64,000 bases of DNA. It comes from Zasmidium citrigriseum. Lineage: Eukaryota > Ascomycota > Dothideomycetes > Mycosphaerellales > Mycosphaerellaceae. Location: NCBI GenBank assembly GCA_002786025.1, contig NHNW01000018.1, positions 1 to 64,000 on the forward strand. Direction: 5' to 3'. Under the pieces are notes generated by a model. That model was not told the origin of the DNA and searched no databases. It saw nothing but the letters and a program-made list of their open reading frames with translations. Made by a program: the position numbers and the translations under genes. Below are positions 22,157 through 32,640 of this stretch, in pieces; within the stretch, counting starts at the first letter, position 1, and the number at the start of each line of letters is the position of its first letter.

Positions 22157-22995
22157 GCATAGACCGGAGTTGGTGTAGAGGCGAGGCGAGGCAGCTTTGT
22201 AACATAGCAGAGGATAGCTGCGCGAATTCTGAAGCATTGAGAAGTTGTCGAACATTCACTTCACCGTCACGTGACTGATATCGATCAGACGACTTCCCCG
22301 ATCTCATCATTGAACTGCTCGCACCTACCCACAACTCACAGTACCTTCCGCCTCAATCTTGCGACTACTCTCCCATCACCTCGCCAAGCCGGTCGCCTTC
22401 CCTATTTTCTGCCCATCGCCTTCCAGATCTCGCCTCATGGCTTCCTCGCCACGACCAGCGCCTCCCCCAGCGAGCAAGATGGCAGTCGTGCGCGTCAACG
22501 CTGCTCGTGCCTCAAATACTTTCCACTGCCTGCTTCTCGTCTTCTTCTCTTCTTCACACCACACATCGGATCATCTTCAGCGAGCACCATCAGCCTTCAG
22601 CATCAGCTTTCCACCCAAACGCATTCAACCGTGAGTCTCTCCATTCCACCTGATCTAACAGATGACTGACCTTCTCGCAGGACATCGAACAACTTGCAGT
22701 GAGTCTTCCTCCGTCTTCATCCGACTGCATCGGCCTCGGTCTCTGGCCTTCAGCATCTCGGCCTGTCTTCACTTTCGACCACCATCGTCAACACTCTGCT
22801 GCACTTCCATCCTCTCTGGCGAGCATTCGACTCCGACGTTCATCTCAACTTCGGAGTTCCACACCGACCCTCGACACTCTCAGCCTTCCCTCTCCCATCC
22901 CACCCATCCCACTTCCCTCCTTCCCTCTCCGTCATCAACACCCATGCTGACATGTCTCGCAGAACCCACTTCTCAACCACCCAACAACCGCAACC
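22157..22995 (+). other. Intergenic and probable spliced 5' UTR of the next gene
   Basis: Two good introns can be drawn before the next start codon: 22631-22680 (GTGAGT, branch GACTGAC, CGCAG) and 22699-22962 (GTGAGT, branch GCTGACAT, CGCAG). They leave an 18-base untranslated exon at 22681-22698. This is inference from consensus sites only. Confidence 0.4.
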
Positions 22996-23644
22996 ATGAA
23001 GTTCACCCTTGCCTTCATCATGGCCACTGCTGCCCTCACCTCTGCCACGGCCATCAACATGGAACCAGCTGCTCCCGAGGCTCCTGCCAAGTGGGACAAC
23101 CTCCGCATCCAGTTCTCTCACGACTTCGACTGCAAGACCCGCAAGAAGGGCAAGCTCGTGAACGAGGTTCCCAAGTGCAACTCCAAGGACTACAAGAAGG
23201 CTTCGTACATGTTCCACAAGAAGGACGAGACCCAGGGCAAGTGCTTCAGCCCCAAGGACCTCCAGCTCCTCCCCGGCCAAGAGAACTGGCACAGCATGTC
23301 CTTCTGCCTTCCACCTCGTCTCCAGAAGACCGGATGCGAGTTCCGCATGTACGACAACATCCACTGTGAGGGCGAAGCCCAAAAGGTCATCTACAGTGAG
23401 TGTCACCGCCGATTCCCTCTGCTTTGTTGAGCTTTGCTGACCCCTTCCAGCCAAGGACAAGGAAATCAAGAGCGGCGAATGCGAGAACATGGACGAGGCC
23501 ATGGAGGACCAAGTCAACCCAAGCAAGTACGACATCAGACGTCTCAACGAAGGCGGCCTCCGCTCCATCAAGATCGACTGCCCTGCCCGCCAGGATGTCT
23601 GCGACGGCGACTACATGGAGGAGGCCGATGAATGGTCCGTCTGA
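22996..23644 (+). CDS. Secreted cysteine-rich protein of unknown function
   Basis: Exons 22996-23395 and 23451-23644 (GTGAGT donor, TTCCAG acceptor) give 197 residues. Signal peptide MKFTLAFIMATAALTSATA. The mature part carries about nine cysteines, is rich in Lys/Asp/Glu, and ends in EEADEWSV. Codon use is strongly C-ending, as in highly expressed fungal genes. No family recognised; the size and cysteine content fit an abundant secreted or effector-type protein. The 5' UTR is probably spliced (see upstream entry). Confidence 0.82.
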
Positions 23645-24515
23645 TCCTGAACGACCTCAATCACCTCATCGTCGCACACCTCGGCCGACTGACGACCTCT
23701 TCTCGACTTGCTTTTGCTTTGCTGGACTGATGGGATGGTAATGGATGATAATGATGCTGCTGCTGGAGGATGGTAATGGGATTGGGACTATTGATGGCAT
23801 TGACGTAGGCATTGGTGCCTTTTCTGTTTGGGAGTTTGTAACCTCAGCGCTGCTGCTTCTTGTTGTATTCGCGAATGAACCATGTCTTCTTCACATCGCT
23901 GCCATCACCACTTCACGATCTTGTCATCGCTGCCTTGCTCTACTCCACTGCCTCCCTCTGCCTCACTGCCTGCCATGCCTCCACTCCCTCGCCGCCTTGC
24001 CATCATGACGACCCAAGCCTCCGCCCTCGCCAACACGATCAAAGTCCTTGCGCCGCCAAACAAAATCTCTGCATCCCGCCAAATGTCAAGGCTACTGAGA
24101 ACGCGGTCAGCCTTTCGTGACTTCGAAGTGTCTCGGAGATTCAGAACTGCTTTGGTCCGAATTCTCCGTCCTCTGCATGACCAATCTGAACCTCATACTC
24201 GGCGCAGCTGATCGTACGCCCAGGAGAGCAACGCCGTCTTGCGAGGGTCGGACACTTCCACAGAAAGCACTCTCTTTGCCCCTTTATGGACGTCACACCA
24301 AGCGGAAGCCCGAGAGCGATTTCAAATTCCTAGATCTGAGAGTCAAAGTATATCAATCTCAAAGAAATTGACGAGGATTGAAGTTGGAGTGGCTTTATCA
24401 TAGTGAGTAGGAGAATGTTTCATTCAATTCATGGCAGCGCTGCTGGTGCTGCTGCTTTCTAAAGGGGAATCGCAAGAGGAGTTCAAGACATGAGTCTTTC
24501 GATGCCACGGCAGTG
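23645..24515. other. Convergent 3' flanks
   Basis: 3' UTR of the secreted protein gene (TG-rich 23740-23800) and 3' flank of the deacetylase. Nothing else supported. Confidence 0.5.
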
Positions 24516-26218
24516 TCATCGCAGTTCTCCTCTGCCGGCGGGATCTCTCTCCCGCCTCTTTCTCTGCTGCTCGGCCTTCTGCTCGCGCCGATCTTCGTCA
24601 ACCTCCCTCATGATGTCCTGCATCGCCGATTCTTTCGGCAACTGATCGATCTTGACCCATGGTGCATTGCGGACGTATTTCAAGTCGCCTTCGAGTTTCT
24701 TGACCATGGCTTCCAGATCGGCGTCTTTGCACTCGTTCTTGTGCAGACGTTCGAAGGAAGGATACATCTTTTCGTCGCCGTGCGCGCGGCCTTTGAAGGC
24801 TTCAATGCGCGGGACGAAAGATGGGACGCGGTCGACGAGGGTGTTGTCGGTGGCGATGGCGGTTTCGTGGCACCAGGCGCGGGCGACGTTTCGGGCTGTG
24901 TAGCCTCCGCCGCCGAGGAGGAGCAGTGGGAGGCGTTGATTCTTGACGAAGGAGACGCATTCGCCGTGTTGCTTGATGTTGATGTTGAACTGGCCCAAAC
25001 GGTCACCACCTAAGCTGTCGGCGCCACACTGCAGGACAATGGCCTGGGGATTGAAGGCCTCGATGGCGCGGCCGGTGACGCCTTCAAACAGGTACTTGTA
25101 CTGCCGGTCATCTATGCCGCTGGGAATCGGGACGTTCAAGGCGAAATGCTCGCCTTCGGTGTGCTTCAGTCCTACATCGTCTAGGTCTCCGGTACCAGGG
25201 AAGAACTTATGACCCGTGTCGTCGTACGGACCGTAGCGGTGGTAGGAGAGCGTCATAACTCGTGGTTGGCGCTGGAAAGCCTCTTCGACGCCGTCACCGT
25301 GGTGGACGTCGATATCGATGTAGAGTACTCGAGCATAGACACGCAGCATGTCTATAATTGACAGAACGATGTCGTTGATGTAGCAGAATCCTGAGGCTTC
25401 GGCTTTGTGTGCGTGATGCAGTCCACCAGACCAGTTGATCGCGATGTCGCAGGTGTTGGATGTGAGCTTGTGAGTGGCTGCTAAAGTAGCGCCAGTGTAG
25501 AGGAAGAGATATTGGGACATGCCATCGAAGACTGGGCAATCCGCACCCGGGCTGGTAGACAGGTTGTACGGGCCCAACTCGACGTGGTCACCTGGCGTAA
25601 GACATCAGCAACTGCAGAGGCAGCTTGGGGGCGGGAATTCACACCTTCGTTTCGAGGAGGTATGGCGCGAGCGAATCTGGGGATCTTGCAGAGATCTGCG
25701 AAGGTCTTTGGCGAGACCTTGCTGAGGAAGTCGACGTAGTCAGCGGCATGGAACTTGCAGACCTCGTCTTTGCCGGCTGACACGGCTTCGTATGTGTCCA
25801 TAGCGTAGTGTATGCCGTGACCAAGGACAAGATGCTTGGTCAGGGTCAAGCGCCAGGGCTTCATGGGATGTGTCTTGCCGAAGTGCATGTCTTCGACATG
25901 GCTATTGTAGTGGAACGACACTCTGTGTCCTGACGGTCGCTGGATGCCATTCTGCTCGACCTGGTCCATGATCTTGCGATTCAGCTCCTGGTCCTCCCAC
26001 ATATTCCTGTCCTCGTCGGTGATGGGCGGGGTATTGGGCATGCCAGCCTCCTCGCCGCATGCGCCTCTCGCGGTATGGAGGCCATTCTGGTGCAGCGGCA
26101 CGCCGGGAGAGCGCGAGACGGAACGAGGGGTGTTGGTACTGCCGTTGGTGACGTTGCCTTCCCACTGCTGGACTATGCCGGAGTGGAGGTCTGCGCGAGG
26201 GGTGAGGGATCCAGCCAT
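24516..26218 (-). CDS. hosA: Class I histone deacetylase, Hos2/HosA type
   Basis: Zinc-dependent lysine deacetylase, catalytic subunit of a Set3C-type complex in yeast (Hos2). Exons 26218-25645 and 25591-24516, phase-1 intron of 53 bases; 549 residues. The first ~95 residues are a variable extension; the domain starts at RVSFHYNSHVEDMHFGKTHPMKPWR. Catalytic motifs are all present: INWSGGLHHAHKAEASGFCY (tandem His), DIDVHHGDGVEEAF (zinc Asp/His), GADSLGGDRLG (zinc Asp) and LLLLGGGGYTARN (Tyr). QCGADSLG and FNINIKQHGECVSFVK favour Hos2 over Rpd3. A charged C-terminal tail (REQKAEQQRKRRERD) follows. Divergent from the ING gene at 26682. Confidence 0.93.
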
Positions 26219-26681
26219 GCCTTCAGTCGCATGCTGGCGGGCAGCTGCTGGACCGGGGCGGCGTGTGGTGGGCTTGCTGATTCGTCCTATTGAATCGGCC
26301 GCAGTTGCGAGGTATCAATGCGTCGGGTGGAATGCGTTGTTGGTGATGTCGTCTGAGGGTGTGTGGGAGTTGGAGGAGCATGTTTCGCTCCCGGATCTTG
26401 AATCGTCGTCTTGGCATCCAGCTCAGAATAAGGTTCCTGCGGCTCGGCGGGATCAGAGCGGGAGCGGGGCTTAGCGAGTCTAGCGCGTGCCATCCTTGCG
26501 CGCAACTCCACGGCGTCGCATGTGACAAACGCCTTCCATCACTTTCGCATCTTCACACGCCACATTCCATCAAAGAAATCGCCGCCGACTCCTCCGCATC
26601 ACCAGAATATACTCCAAGCAGACTTTGAACTCTTGAGAACGACATACTGTGGGGCGCAAGGTCTGCGCCAGGTTTGCGAGG
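26219..26681. promoter_or_regulatory. Shared divergent promoter between histone deacetylase and ING gene
   Basis: 463 bases separate the two start codons on opposite strands. No TATA box is obvious; both genes are probably expressed from this one nucleosome-free region. Confidence 0.55.
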
Positions 26682-27975
26682 ATGAGCCTAAACAATGAGG
26701 ACGCAGCCTCTGTGCTGGAACAGTTCGTACACGATGGTGAATCGCTCTCGAGATCTCTATCGCGGAAAAGATACACTAACATGGCCCACAGTCGCCAACA
26801 TTCCCGCCGAGGTGACGCATCTCATGGAGGAGATTCAGGCCAAGGACCTCCAGATCAACGCATTCAAAGACGAAATCAACAAGCGAGACGCCCAACTCCA
26901 GAAGTGGGTCCGAGCCAACGGTGGCCATATCCAGAATCCGAAAGAAGAAGCATTCTCCAAGACCATCAGCGACTGCTACGACAAATGCGAAGTCCTCCAA
27001 GCAGCCAAATGCGGCCTCGCTGAAAAGGCCCTCCTGGTCCTCGAGCGGCAGATCAAGCGATTCGACGTCGGTATCCGTGGTTTGACACAAACTGAGCAGT
27101 TTCCTGCTGACTGGCCCGGCCCTAGTCTGCTGAACGGCAGTGCCGCAACGACTGGAGTCAGCACTCCGGTGCCTGGAGGTAATGGCCCTACCCCTGGTAT
27201 GCCGCTCCAAGTCGTGAGCGGTAACATCGGCTCTACTGGCGGTGCACCAAACATTGCCAACGCAGCTCAAATGCGTCTTGCCCAGCATGCTGCAGGCGCA
27301 AATCGTGGCGCATCAAGCGGCGCACAAACACCCAACGTCCCTCCTCGAGCGCAGCGCGAAGGTAGTATTGACGCCAGTAGGCGGAAGAAGCTGAATCAGA
27401 CTCTGTCAAACCTACCTGCCGGACCAAGTGGTCTTCGTCAATCTTCGCTCGGCCCAGGCACCCCCAAAGCCGGCACACCAGGTCCAGGAACCTCATCTCG
27501 AGCGGGCTCTGCTCAACCCTCCAGGCCAAATGCCATCCAAAAGAGCCAACCCCCGAATGCGGCCCATCGTAAGCAAGCGCCTCCTCCATCGAAAAAGAGT
27601 AGTCATCGAGCACGACCGCCCAAGAAAGATCGTCGTCGCCAGCTCGCCCGAGATAGAGCCACTCCCAGTACCAATGCCTCGCTTTCCGGCTCGGATGATG
27701 ACGACTCTGCCTCGCCAACTCCTTCATCTATCCATCGAAGTCAACAAGACGGTTCGGGAGACCGTGCCGACGATGAAGATGGCGACGATGAGAACCTCTA
27801 CTGTCTTTGCCAAAAGGTCAGCTACGGAGAGATGGTCGGCTGTGATAACGACGACTGCGAGTATCAGTGGTTCCATTATAAGTGCGTGGGACTCACTGAA
27901 GAGCCTAAGGGGCAGTGGCTCTGTCCGCACTGTCGTGTTCTACCGAAGAACAAGCTGAAGATCTCGAAAGACTAG
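26682..27975 (+). CDS. yng2: ING-family PHD-finger protein, Yng2-like NuA4 subunit
   Basis: Reader subunit that tethers a histone acetyltransferase to H3K4me. Exons 26682-26736 and 26792-27975 (branch CACTAAC, acceptor CCACAG) give 412 residues. The N-terminal ING helix reads [32 protein letters not shown], split by the intron at VHD/VAN. A coiled coil follows, then a long low-complexity linker (about 130-350) with basic [17 protein letters not shown]. The C-terminal PHD finger at about 362-405 has [19 protein letters not shown] and CPHC, i.e. the C4HC3 zinc ligands. The start of the ING helix is closer to Yng2 than to Pho23. Confidence 0.92.
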
Positions 27976-29599
27976 GGTATGCTTCATCTGAAGCGCATGT
28001 ATTGTGTGATCTATGTTTGCTGACCTATGCCGTCCATATCAAAAGCGACGATGCTTGCGACTGAGTTCTCGTACTTGTAATAGCGGATCGAAGACGAGTA
28101 TCCTACCGCTGGCCTCAAGACTGTATCATTCCGAGTCTTGTCTGCCTTGACATGCAACGCCACCGATGCCTATCCTCAGCAACGTACGAGCATACAGATC
28201 TTTCGAACTGGAGGCCGTGGTCACAGATGAGAGGAGGTAAGGTCTACTGTAGCTTCAATATCTGAAAAAGCTTATTCTGATTCAGGCGGTCTGAGAGCAC
28301 CAGTCCTTTCTTTGAAATTTGACTGAGAGGTGCGACTTTTTGAACAATCTCCGTGCAGCGTCGCATTGCTGAAGCTTGAGCCGCTACTTCGAACTACGTC
28401 CCGTGTGGGGTATCATCACTACTGTGATTGCAGAGATCGACAGCTTGTGGTGAGCTGAGCTTCGAAGTGTGATTCGTTGCTTGTGCCGCGGCACTTCCTC
28501 TGTTTTGCGAAGACCATGGAACTGCTTTCTTTGATGAAATCACAACATACGGGAGCAGGAGGCAGCAATGGCAGACGTTCTTTGCGTCGAAGGATAGGTG
28601 GAGTGGGGATCCTGGATCGAAGGAAGACCGGCTCCGCATGAACAACGCCTCGGCTCGGGACGAGAATCAGGTACAAGTGAGACGCCAGCTCGATTGGACG
28701 ACAGCTCTCGAAGGACGACTCTAGCGCACGAAAGTTCTCTCGAGTCGAGATGGACCATGGTCGACGGTCTTCATCGGCGCGAGCTTCAGAATAACGTCTT
28801 GTTCAGCCTGACGAGGCTGCGACAATGAACGAAACGATGAACGAAGCTCAGCGAATACAATACAAGCCACAGCATCTACGATGTCTCGATAAACGAGCTG
28901 AGATACAACAAGTCACTGCTCCTCCACTTCCGTCCCGACATTTATTGTCACAAGACTCCCTCAAGCGCATCTCCCACCTGCCCTTTCAATCAACCACCAC
29001 CGGAGCTAATACTTCGATTTAGGCTCAAGCAAGCCAAACTGTCTGCAGGGCTGCCACTGACTTCCACCTCGCAGTAGTTCGGAAATGATCGGCAAGAGTT
29101 CGCCAACAACCCGGTCCAATAGCCGCCTGGCATGAACGCCCCGTGATCTCTGTTCTTTCGGAGTAGGTTGGCTGTGGCTGCGCTACCACTATAGCTTGCT
29201 TTGAAGAAGCACTTCAACGACCTACTCTCTCAAATGGTCACGAATGAACAATCATGGGGTATGCATGCAATCACGCTTCCTACCAACAAGACTTGTCCAT
29301 GTCTGGCCTATTTCCCGTCGTCCTCCACATTCGAAGATGAGACTACTCCTGGCAAAGAAGGTCGATGATATGCAATGCAGAGATCATCTGATGAGGATTT
29401 TAAACATCGAGCTTGTGACCCGTCGGCCAATGATCCGAGATGGATAGTGCAGAAGATGTGCGCCACAACTCTGAGGCACGGGAGTCCTGTGAAGACGAGG
29501 GAGGGATTTAAGGGAGGATTTGGAGGGACATAAAATCCCTTTACCATCCACATCGCTTGTTTTTGGGACAGCATCCACATCGACTCACCGGTCATAAAG
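27976..29599. other. Long intergenic, no gene supported
   Basis: Only short overlapping frames on both strands without family, signal or splice evidence. The right end holds the GH16 promoter. Confidence 0.45.
29529..29536 (+). promoter_or_regulatory. TATA-like box of the GH16 gene
   Basis: CATAAAAT about 65-70 bases before the start codon at 29600. Confidence 0.4.
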
Positions 29600-30928
29600 A
29601 TGTCGCCGTCTCGAAATGCATTCGGCCTTGCGGCTCTCCAGCTCATCCACACTGCAGTCGGAACTCCATATGTCCTACCACCTGCTGTCCGTGTACCTGT
29701 TCCACAGCTCCACTTCTCCAAAGCGCAGGAGTTCCAAGCCGGCAATGAAAGAATCCTCAATGTCACGCAGAACTCTGCTCAGGCGTACTCCCTGGTCTCC
29801 ACGTACAACAGTGGCAACTGGATGAGTCAATTCAACGTCGAGCAGGTAATTCATTCATCCAACCACCCTCAAGACAGCCTCGAGCTGATATCGTTTGTTA
29901 GATCTCCGACCCTACCCACGGCTACGTCAACTACGTCAGCCAGTCGCAAGCTCAGAGCCAGGGGCTGTACAAAGTCATCGGCAACCAAGTTTACATTGGT
30001 GTCGACAACAAGACTGTTCTGAACCCCAGTGGCACTGGGAGGAACAGTGTGAGATTGATGAGCAAAACTGCGTATAACCAAGGTCTTGTAATTGGTGATT
30101 TTGCACATATTCCTGGGACCGAGTGTGGATCCTGGCCCGCTTTGTGAGTACATCCTTTCCCAACAGCTGAGCCCGGGGACACTGCTGACACCTCGCAGTT
30201 GGATGGTAAGCCATCACCCCACCCACTCCAACCCCTATCCCCCTTACATCCCCAACTAATTTACCCTCCAGGTCGGACCAAACTGGCCCTCCTCCGGCGA
30301 AATCGACATAATCGAAGGCGTAAACCTCCAAACCACAAACCAAATGACCCTCCACACCTCCCCAGGCTGCACCGTAACCGTCGGCTCCGGCGGGCAATCC
30401 GGCTCCTCTGTCGGTTCTCCCGCCTGCGGCGACGGCGGCGGCTACAACGGCTGTCCTGTCGTCTCCAACACGGGCACTTCCTACGGAACCCCTTTTGATA
30501 ATGTGAAGGGAGGAGGTGTTTATGCTATGCAGTGGACCAGCAGTGCGATTAAGATTTGGTATTTTCCCAGGAATGCTGTGCCCTCGGATATCACGAGTGG
30601 GAAGCCGAATCCGGGTGGTTGGGGGACGCCGCAGGCGAATTTTGGGGGTTGTGATTTTGGGAGTTTTATGAAGAATCAGAATATTGTGAGTCCTATGTTC
30701 CTTCTTCTGAGATGTGAGGCAGGTGGTTTGAGGGAGGGAGTGTTTGCTGACGATTGTGAATCCTAGATCTTTGATATCACCTTCTGTGGTGATTGGGCCG
30801 GTCAAGTGTGGAACAACTATGGAAGTTGTAAGAACAGTAACCCAACTTGTGCGGGTTATGTTGCGCAGAACCCGAATGTGTTTTCGGATGTTTATTGGTT
30901 GGTCAACAGTGTGAAGGTTTATCAGTAG
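29600..30928 (+). CDS. Secreted GH16 endo-beta-glucanase
   Basis: Five exons (29600-29845, 29902-30143, 30199-30205, 30272-30685, 30767-30928) give 356 residues. A weak N-terminal hydrophobic segment (NAFGLAALQLIHTAVG) may act as signal peptide. The catalytic site is GEIDIIEG with nucleophile Glu175, Asp177 and acid/base Glu180, preceded by [45 protein letters not shown] and the C-terminal YWLVNSVKVYQ are typical of fungal GH16 laminarinase/mixed-linkage endo-1,3(4)-beta-glucanases. Likely role: remodelling or digestion of beta-1,3-glucan in the wall. Exon 3 is a 7-base microexon. Confidence 0.92.
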
Positions 30929-30948
30929 GAGCTCAGGGGAAAAGGGAG

Positions 30949-31237
30949 GAGGAGGCCTTGGGTATCATGAGACGAACGAAGAGCTATTATTTTTTACCTG
31001 ACTGGATCTCATTGGGAATGCCCTTGTCCATGCTACTGATCGATTGAATAGGCTCTTGAGTGTCGAAGAGGTTGAAGGAGATGTGAAGGGAGTTGGGAAC
31101 AGGAGGCCCTGGGTATCATGGGATGAATGAAGAGATCTTGCCATTTACCTTCCTGCATCTCCTTGTGGTTGCTCTTGTCTGTGCTACCAATCGATTGAAT
31201 AGGCGATTGAGTGTCGGGAAGAACGAAGGAGATGTCG
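30949..31237 (+). repeat. Tandem direct repeat, two copies, period 151
   Basis: Copies at about 30949-31086 and 31100-31237. Landmarks GGTATCATG (30961/31112), CGATTGAAT (31041/31192), TTGAGTGTCG (31056/31207) and GAAGGAGATG (31074/31225) all recur with an offset of exactly 151. The repeat begins about 20 bases after the GH16 stop codon, so it duplicates the gene's 3' flank. GCCATTTACC recurs once more at 31251, a possible partial third copy. Confidence 0.85.
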
Positions 31238-31414
31238 TCCTATCGATAAGGCCATTTACCTTGGCACACCCCTAAGATGAAGGCGAGTTCGAAATTGCCA
31301 CCGGCGACTTTCTAGCACAACATCAAAGGCGCATCTACACCACCACAAAGCCTTCAATCAAGCGCTATCAAAGCAAAAGCCTCACACCACAGCAATCACA
31401 CCATCTCCGCGAAA

Positions 31415-31771
31415 ATGTCCCTCGCCCAAGACCTCATCGACGACCTCGTGGACGACCTCCTCTCCGCCCTCAAAGAGACCAGGCGACAACTGCGCCTCTG
31501 GAAGGGCATCAACTCGGAGGATGATCTTTTGGAGGTGCTCAAAGAGTGCCGTGACACCTCCGGTGAAGGCACGCTGCAGCAGAAGGTGTTGAGGCGGCTT
31601 CACGAGATGTTCGAGGATGGAGAGGAAGAGGAGCTGATGGCGCTGCTGAGGAGGTACGTGTGTGGCACGTCGCACGCGGTCCAGAGGCGCTTGGAGAGCA
31701 AGCTTGAGGAGGTTGTGTGGGAGGTTTTGGATGAGGAGGGCGGTGAGGATGAGGAGCAGGAGGAAGAGTAG
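31415..31771 (+). CDS. Hypothetical acidic helical protein
   Basis: 118 residues, starting MSLAQDLIDDLVDDLLSAL and ending in a run of Glu/Asp with stop. The sequence is consistently amphipathic (leucine heptads, LEVLKECRD, LRRLHEMFEDGEEEELMALLRR) and codon use looks coding. A long open frame also exists on the opposite strand, so the gene is uncertain. No family recognised; a GTACGT at 31654 could be a donor in an alternative model. Confidence 0.45.
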   Translation: MSLAQDLIDDLVDDLLSALKETRRQLRLWKGINSEDDLLEVLKECRDTSGEGTLQQKVLRRLHEMFEDGEEEELMALLRRYVCGTSHAVQRRLESKLEEVVWEVLDEEGGEDEEQEEE

Positions 31772-32640
31772 GAGGGTGAGGATCTGGAGATTGATGGTTG
31801 TGACGAGGGTGAGGAGGGTCATGAGGGTGAGGATGTTTGGGCACTGTCAAGAGACCGGAAAGACGACTACACACAGGATCGGACTGGTACCATGGGCAAT
31901 ATGCCCTCTCACTCCATCACAAGCCCGCCACTTCTCTTAGCCTGGCGATGAATAAGTCAAACATCCAGATCCAGGCCAAAGACATACGACCACCCGGCTA
32001 TACTGTTGCTCGAATTGAGAATCAGTTCAAGCACACACCCATCAATGTTTCTACGCCGACGAAAGTGGATAGTAGGGACAAGAGATCACACCCACACAAA
32101 AGCAACCTGATGAAGACTTAACGGCCCCTTTCTACCGCACTCGATACCCAGCCCGTTTCGATATCCCCGTCATGCCACCGTATTGGCTCAAATGACAGCC
32201 ACTGGTACTCTAGATACAATCTCTTTGTGTACTCTCAGCCACCCTGATACCGGCATAACCTCCCTTTGTTACAGAATCCTCTTTGATCCCCACTTCATCC
32301 AGCCCTCTCCTTTGTCATTCTTCAATAGGGCTTCGATGAAAGTCACTTGTGAACGTCACAAGTCCATTGTATAGCTCACAACGCACAGCACACAACGCTC
32401 GGTATACTCTCAATATAACCGCAGCCACTCCGCCCCTTTCCTTTCTTCCGCCAGAGCACTTTGCCCCTTTTACATCCTACAGCTTCCAGCACCGCAACCA
32501 TCACGTTCAATACAAGCTCATCAGCAGTGAGCACTACACCTCGTCAAGGACTGGCTTCCTCGCACGAACTCGACAACCTCCTGAACCAACAACCAAAGCT
32601 TCACCTCCGTACCATTTCAACCATCAACATCATCTTGACA
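31772..32640. other. Intergenic and 5' flank of the Kex2-type secreted protein
   Basis: TATA-like sequences at about 32401-32419 could serve the next gene with a long 5' UTR. Nothing else supported. Confidence 0.45.

Noticed and set aside
31382..31822. 146-residue minus-strand frame opposite the acidic protein
   Set aside because: Leucine-rich because it is the complement of Glu/Asp/Lys codons; the plus-strand reading is more protein-like.
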